Origin: Acetobacteraceae bacterium UBA6159
Lineage (GTDB): Bacteria; Pseudomonadota; Alphaproteobacteria; Acetobacterales; Acetobacteraceae
Reading direction: 5' to 3'
DNA length: 26,403 bases
Assembly: GCA_002422345.1 (NCBI GenBank)
Contig: DIUL01000202.1
Span: forward strand, 1 to 26,403
This document shows, piece after piece, positions 22,548 through 26,403 of this stretch (positions within the stretch are counted from its first letter, which is position 1; the number at the start of each line of letters is the position of its first letter). The notes under the pieces are model-generated. The model was not told the DNA's origin. It ran no database searches and saw only the letters and a list, made by a program, of their open reading frames with translations. The translations under genes and the position numbers were made by a program.

Positions 22548-23600
22548 ATGAAAGTGACGCGCCGTCGTCTCGCGACCATGGCGGCGGGCACCATCCTGCC
22601 GCTCCCTTTTGTACGTCGATCGGCCGCGGCGGTCCGGGTGAGCATCGCAGCCCCGGGCGGGATCATCCAGCAGGTTTTCCAGGCGGCCGTGATCGACCCG
22701 TTCCGCCGGCTGCGCCCGGATATTGAGATCAACTACTACCCGACCTCCAATCCCGCGCAGGTCCTGGGCCTGCTGCGGCAGAACCCGCGCGCGCCGCAAT
22801 TCGACGCGGTGATCCTGAGCCCGCGGATCGGCCTGGCCGCCACCGCGGCGAACCTGCTGGAACCGCTGAAGCCCGAGACGATGCCGGTCCTGGCCAACCT
22901 GGTCCCCGCCGCTCGGCTGGAGGGACTGGACGGGGCGGCCCTGATGATCGACAGCCTGGCCATCGCCCACGTGCCCGATGCCACGACACGGGAGATCACG
23001 TCCTGGCGCATCCTGTGGGACCCGGGCGCGGTCAGCCGGATCGCGGTGCCGGCGCCGCCGGACCCGGTCGGGATCGGGCTGACGCTGGTCGCCGCCATGC
23101 TGTTCGCACGCGGGATCGACCGGCAGTCCCTGGATGGCGCGATCAATTCGATCCGACACATGGCGCCTCGCGTCATCAGTTGGCATCCGCGCCCCGACGT
23201 GTGCGAGTTCCTGATCGACGAGTCCGCCTCGATCGGCCCGTCCTGGAACGCTACCGGCCAGGTCCGCGCCAGGCGCAACCCGATCCGGTTGCGGATGGCG
23301 GTGCCCGGTGACGCGGTGGTGCGGGACATCCACACGATCCATGTGGTCCGGAACACGCCGCGCGCCGAGGCGGCCCATGCCTTCGTCGCCCATGCGCTGG
23401 GGGTGGAGGCGCAGACCCGGATCGCGGACATGCTGTTCATGACCCCGGTCAACGCCCAGGTCCGGCTGGCACCGGAGACGGCGCGCCGGATCGTGCTCTT
23501 GGCCGACCCGAAAGCGCCCTTGGTGGGGATCGACTCGCCCGAGATCGAGGCCCTGCGCGGCGTCATCGTGGCCGGCTGGCGGGACCGTATCCTGCGGTGA
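22548..23600 (+). CDS. Tat-exported ABC-type solute-binding protein
   Basis: This is a 350-residue protein. TRRRLATMAAGTILPLPF with a final SAAA is a twin-arginine signal (residues 4-28). The mature part begins VRVSIAAPGGIIQQVFQAAVIDPF.R, the pattern of extracellular binding proteins for spermidine/putrescine or iron (family 1/6). Internal features are FDAVILSP and a C-terminal half with paired strands. No permease or ATPase gene is next to it, so the transporter it serves is elsewhere or it senses. AAGGAG precedes the ATG. Confidence 0.85.
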   Translation: MKVTRRRLATMAAGTILPLPFVRRSAAAVRVSIAAPGGIIQQVFQAAVIDPFRRLRPDIEINYYPTSNPAQVLGLLRQNPRAPQFDAVILSPRIGLAATAANLLEPLKPETMPVLANLVPAARLEGLDGAALMIDSLAIAHVPDATTREITSWRILWDPGAVSRIAVPAPPDPVGIGLTLVAAMLFARGIDRQSLDGAINSIRHMAPRVISWHPRPDVCEFLIDESASIGPSWNATGQVRARRNPIRLRMAVPGDAVVRDIHTIHVVRNTPRAEAAHAFVAHALGVEAQTRIADMLFMTPVNAQVRLAPETARRIVLLADPKAPLVGIDSPEIEALRGVIVAGWRDRILR

Positions 23601-23673
23601 GCGTTGGCAAGGGAGCCATTGACTCAGCGCCGGACTGTGCCACGTCTGCCACGATAGCCAGGGATCGCATCAC

Positions 23674-23865
23674 ATGCGGACATTCTTCACCATCCTGATC
23701 GGCCTGATGATGCTGGGGACACTGGGCGTTCTGGTGGCCGGCATGATCGGCATGGTCCGGACATCCGACCCGCGCCGGTCCAACAAGCTGATGCAGTACC
23801 GGGTCATTTTCCAGGCCGCGGCGCTGGCTTTGCTGGCAATCATGATGATGATGCTGCGCGGCTGA
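23674..23865 (+). CDS. HIG1-domain-like twin-span small membrane protein
   Basis: This is a 63-residue protein with two hydrophobic segments (about 5-27 and 46-61) joined by a polar loop, RTSDPRRSNKLMQYRVIFQA. The NKLM.YRV..Q pattern matches the HIG1 domain of respiratory supercomplex-associated proteins; alphaproteobacterial members are thought to associate with cytochrome oxidase. AGGG lies before the ATG. It stands alone, just upstream of the etf operon promoter region, which fits a respiratory theme. Confidence 0.8.
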   Translation: MRTFFTILIGLMMLGTLGVLVAGMIGMVRTSDPRRSNKLMQYRVIFQAAALALLAIMMMMLRG

Positions 23866-23940
23866 TCCCGGCACGGTTCAGGCGAGCGTTGCGGGAATGA
23901 CAGACCGGCGCGCGGAGCTACCGGTCGGTATGACGATCGT

Positions 23941-23969
23941 TTGACACGGGGCGGGGCGCCGTGCATATG
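23941..23969 (+). promoter_or_regulatory. candidate sigma-70-type promoter for etfBA
   Basis: A perfect TTGACA -35 hexamer (23941-23946) is followed after 17 bases by CATATG as a weak -10. The start point would lie near 23976, leaving about 105 bases of leader before etfB. The -10 match is poor (three of six), so the call rests mainly on the -35 and its position. Confidence 0.4.
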
Positions 23970-24080
23970 AACCGCGCCTCTATTGCAGGTGCGAACAGGC
24001 CGGTCCGTGACGATCCAGACGGCCCCTGCACGACCCCTGCGGGCATCCTGAATCCCCAAGGAAGCGGCACGGTTTTCCCA

Positions 24081-24830
24081 ATGAAAATACTGGTCCCCGT
24101 GAAGCGGGTTGTGGACTACAACGTCAAGGTCCGCGTGAAGACCGATGGCTCCGGCATGGAGACATCGGGCGTGAAAATGTCCATGAACCCCTTCGATGAG
24201 ATCGCGGTGGAAGAAGCCGTGCGCCTCAAGGAAAAGGGCGTGGCGACCGAAATCGTGGCGATTTCGCTCGGCGTTACCCAATGCCAGGAAACCATCCGCA
24301 CGGCGCTCGCCATGGGCGCGGATCGCGGCATCCTGGTCGAAACGGACGCCGACCTCCAGCCCTTGGCCGTCGCCAAGATGCTGAAGGCGATCGCGGACCA
24401 GGAAAAGCCTGGCCTGATCATCCTCGGCAAGCAGGCCATCGATGACGACATGAGCGCGACCGGGCAGATGCTCGCCGCGCTGCTGGGCTGGTCGCAAGGC
24501 ACCTTCGCCAGCAAGGTCACGATCGAGGGCGATGCCATGACCGTGACGCGGGAAGTGGACGGCGGTCTCGAAACCGTCAACCTCAACCTGCCGTCGATCA
24601 TCACGACCGACCTCCGGTTGAATGAGCCGCGCTACGCGTCGCTGCCGAACATCATGAAGGCGCGGAAGAAGCCGATCGCCACCATGAAGCCGGCCGATCT
24701 GGGCGTCGATCCGGCCCCTCGCCTGGTCACGATCAAGGTCGAGGACCCGCCGAAGCGCAAGGCCGGCCAGAAGGTCGGTTCGGTGGCCGAACTGGTCAGC
24801 AAGCTCAAGACCGAAGCGAAGGTGATCTGA
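24081..24830 (+). CDS. etfB: electron transfer flavoprotein subunit beta
   Basis: This is a 249-residue protein. It begins MKILVPVKRVVDYNVK and contains MNPFDEIAVEEAVRLKE, the AMGADRGILV strand and the EtfB signature segment VNLNLPSIITTDLRLNEPRYASLPNIMKA. It pairs with EtfA and carries AMP; the heterodimer collects electrons from acyl-CoA and related dehydrogenases and passes them to ETF-ubiquinone oxidoreductase. I chose the ATG at 24081, which begins at the conserved N-terminus. etfA follows two bases after the stop. Confidence 0.97.
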   Translation: MKILVPVKRVVDYNVKVRVKTDGSGMETSGVKMSMNPFDEIAVEEAVRLKEKGVATEIVAISLGVTQCQETIRTALAMGADRGILVETDADLQPLAVAKMLKAIADQEKPGLIILGKQAIDDDMSATGQMLAALLGWSQGTFASKVTIEGDAMTVTREVDGGLETVNLNLPSIITTDLRLNEPRYASLPNIMKARKKPIATMKPADLGVDPAPRLVTIKVEDPPKRKAGQKVGSVAELVSKLKTEAKVI

Positions 24831-24832
24831 CG

Positions 24833-25768
24833 ATGACGTCCCTCGTCCTGCTCGAATTCGACGCCTCCGGGATCAAGCAGCCATCCCGCAGCGCCGTCGC
24901 CGCGGCCACGGCCCTGGGTGAAGTGCATGTGCTGGTCGCCGGCGTGGGCCTCGGTGATGCCGCCGCGGCAGCCGCCAAGCTGCCCGGCGTGTCCAAGGTG
25001 CTGGTCGCCGACAACGCGGCGCTGGATCACCTGCTCGCCGAACCGGCCGCGGCCTTGCTGGTCGCGCTGTCGGCCAACTACTCCCACATCCTCGCGGCCA
25101 CCACCGCGGTCGGCAAGAACGTCCTGCCGCGCGTCGCCGCCCTGCTGGACCTCCAGCCGATCAGCGACATCGCCGCCGTGGTCGATGCCGATACGTTCGT
25201 CCGCCCGATCTATGCCGGCAACGGCATGGCGACGGTGAAGTCCTCCGACACGAAGAAGATCATCACCGTCCGCGCCGCCAGCTTCGACCCCGTGGCGGCC
25301 GAAGGCGGTTCTGCGACGACCGAGGCGGTTGCCGTTGGCGACGTCCCCGGCCTGTCCCGCTTCGTCTCGGCTGAACTGTCGAAAAGCGAGCGGCCCGAAC
25401 TGACCGCCGCCCGCGTCGTCGTCTCCGGCGGCCGCGGCATGCAGAACGGTGACAACTTCGCCCTGCTCGACCCCATCGCCGACAAGCTCGGCGCCGCGGT
25501 CGGGGCCTCGCGCGCCGCCGTCGATGCCGGCTTCGTGCCCAATGAATACCAGGTCGGTCAGACCGGTAAGATCGTCGCGCCTGAACTGTACATCGCTGTC
25601 GGGATCTCGGGGGCCATCCAGCACCTCGCCGGCATGAAGGACAGCAAGGTGATCGTGGCGATCAACAAGGATGAGGAAGCGCCCATCTTCCAGGTCGCAG
25701 ACTACGGTCTGGTCGCCGACCTGTTCACCGCGCTGCCCGAGCTGGCGGCGGAACTGGAGCGCTCCTGA
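24833..25768 (+). CDS. etfA: electron transfer flavoprotein subunit alpha
   Basis: This is a 311-residue protein. The N-terminal half is the Ala-rich alpha/beta domain; the C-terminal half binds FAD with VVVSGGRGM, GASRAAVDAGF, QVGQTGKIVAPELYIAVGISGAIQH and the late AINKDEEAPIFQVADYGLV, all family hallmarks. It forms ETF with EtfB. It abuts a 3-hydroxyacyl-CoA dehydrogenase gene whose ATG follows its TGA directly, so the three are almost surely one transcript serving fatty-acid or hydroxybutyrate oxidation. Confidence 0.97.
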   Translation: MTSLVLLEFDASGIKQPSRSAVAAATALGEVHVLVAGVGLGDAAAAAAKLPGVSKVLVADNAALDHLLAEPAAALLVALSANYSHILAATTAVGKNVLPRVAALLDLQPISDIAAVVDADTFVRPIYAGNGMATVKSSDTKKIITVRAASFDPVAAEGGSATTEAVAVGDVPGLSRFVSAELSKSERPELTAARVVVSGGRGMQNGDNFALLDPIADKLGAAVGASRAAVDAGFVPNEYQVGQTGKIVAPELYIAVGISGAIQHLAGMKDSKVIVAINKDEEAPIFQVADYGLVADLFTALPELAAELERS

Positions 25769-26403
25769 ATGAACATTGACGTCAAGCTGGGGCCCACCTC
25801 GTCCCCGGTGCCGATGCTGACCGAACCGCCGGATATCCGGACGATCGGCGTCGTCGGTGCCGGCCAGATGGGTAACGGCATTGCCCACGTCTGTGCCCTG
25901 TCGGGCATCCCCGTGACCCTGGTCGACATCCGCGAGGACGCTTTGTCCAAGGCGATGGCGACCATGGCCCGGAACATGGACCGGCAGGTCAACCGCACGA
26001 TCATCTCCTCGGACGATCGTGACGCGGCACTGGCGCGGGTGACGACGTCAAACGACTACGTGGCACTGGCCGACGCCGACCTGGTGATCGAGGCGGTGAC
26101 GGAAAAGGAAGACATCAAGCGGATCGTCTACAAGTCGCTGATGCCGGCCCTGAAGCCGTCCTGCCTGGTGGCGACGAATACGTCCTCCATCTCGATCACC
26201 CGCCTCGGCGCGTCGACCGACCGGCCGGAAAAATTCATCGGCATGCACTTCATGAACCCGGTTCCGGTCATGAAGCTGGTCGAGGTCATCCGGGGCATCG
26301 CCACCGATGAGCCGACCTTCCAGGCCGTGGATGCCCTGGCCCGCAAGCTGGGCAAGATCACCGCGGTGTCGGAAGACTTCCCGGCCTTCATCGTCAACCG
26401 CAT
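25769..26403 (+). CDS. 3-hydroxybutyryl-CoA dehydrogenase, 3' end cut by window
   Basis: The start lies directly after etfA and the frame is open to the window edge (211 complete codons). After a 22-residue leader, TIGVVGAGQMGNGIAH is the NAD-binding loop. It is followed by DADLVIEAV.E, NTSSISIT and GMHFMNPVPVMKLVEV with the catalytic His. SEDFPAFIVNR marks the linker to the missing C-terminal domain. It oxidises 3-hydroxybutyryl-CoA to acetoacetyl-CoA with NAD (or reverses it, for PHB-type metabolism). The leader is longer than usual; Met16 (25814) is an alternative start. Confidence 0.95.
   Translation, partial: MNIDVKLGPTSSPVPMLTEPPDIRTIGVVGAGQMGNGIAHVCALSGIPVTLVDIREDALSKAMATMARNMDRQVNRTIISSDDRDAALARVTTSNDYVALADADLVIEAVTEKEDIKRIVYKSLMPALKPSCLVATNTSSISITRLGASTDRPEKFIGMHFMNPVPVMKLVEVIRGIATDEPTFQAVDALARKLGKITAVSEDFPAFIVNR

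Overview
The window is GC-rich, densely coded and looks like a chromosomal segment of an alphaproteobacterium, most likely Rhodospirillales/Acetobacteraceae. The reasons are the psd-pssA pair, the secE-nusG pair behind tRNA-Trp, CsaA, a HIG1-type small membrane protein, a Bug-type binding protein, a PEP-CTERM protein and a CnoX that keeps a thioredoxin WCGPC site. This assignment is inferred from gene content; no search was run.

Layout: 1-1740 is a graveyard of broken genes: a possible 3' gene end, a truncated MFS transporter, an adhesin-like fragment, and two related gene starts each next to a TTGCGAA-N3-TTCGCAA palindrome. 1747-4445 is the intact counterpart: an SDR oxidoreductase, a 45-residue membrane protein coupled to an MFS transporter, and a divergent MarR regulator with a palindrome over its start codon. 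The left part is a decayed copy of the right part. 4640-5623 is an orphan tripartite-transporter binding protein. 5885-9006 is a tight six-gene operon (CnoX, Lon-N-domain protein, Trm112-like protein, DUF971, Smr, XRE). 9031-9891 on the minus strand holds tRNA-Trp, secE and nusG. Then come phoX (minus), a heptose nucleotidyltransferase-phosphatase fusion (plus) and gpt (minus).

14275-14964 encodes a PEP-CTERM protein preceded by a sigma-54-like promoter and an upstream palindrome, and followed by a strong terminator. Next are csaA (minus), a gamma-glutamyltransferase, an amidase, a hotdog thioesterase (minus), an unknown protein (minus), psd-pssA, an LLM-class oxidoreductase (minus), a Tat-exported solute-binding protein and a HIG1-type protein. 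The right end is an energy operon: etfB, etfA and a 3-hydroxyacyl-CoA dehydrogenase cut by the window edge, linking beta-oxidation to the respiratory quinone pool.

Most of the window is ordinary housekeeping. The parts most worth a second look are (1) the duplicated MFS plus 45-residue membrane protein module, whose small gene is conserved and easily missed; (2) the paired Fur-box-like palindromes beside a broken exported-protein gene; (3) the sigma-54 architecture before the PEP-CTERM gene; (4) the heptose phosphatase domain that has lost most of its zinc-binding residues.
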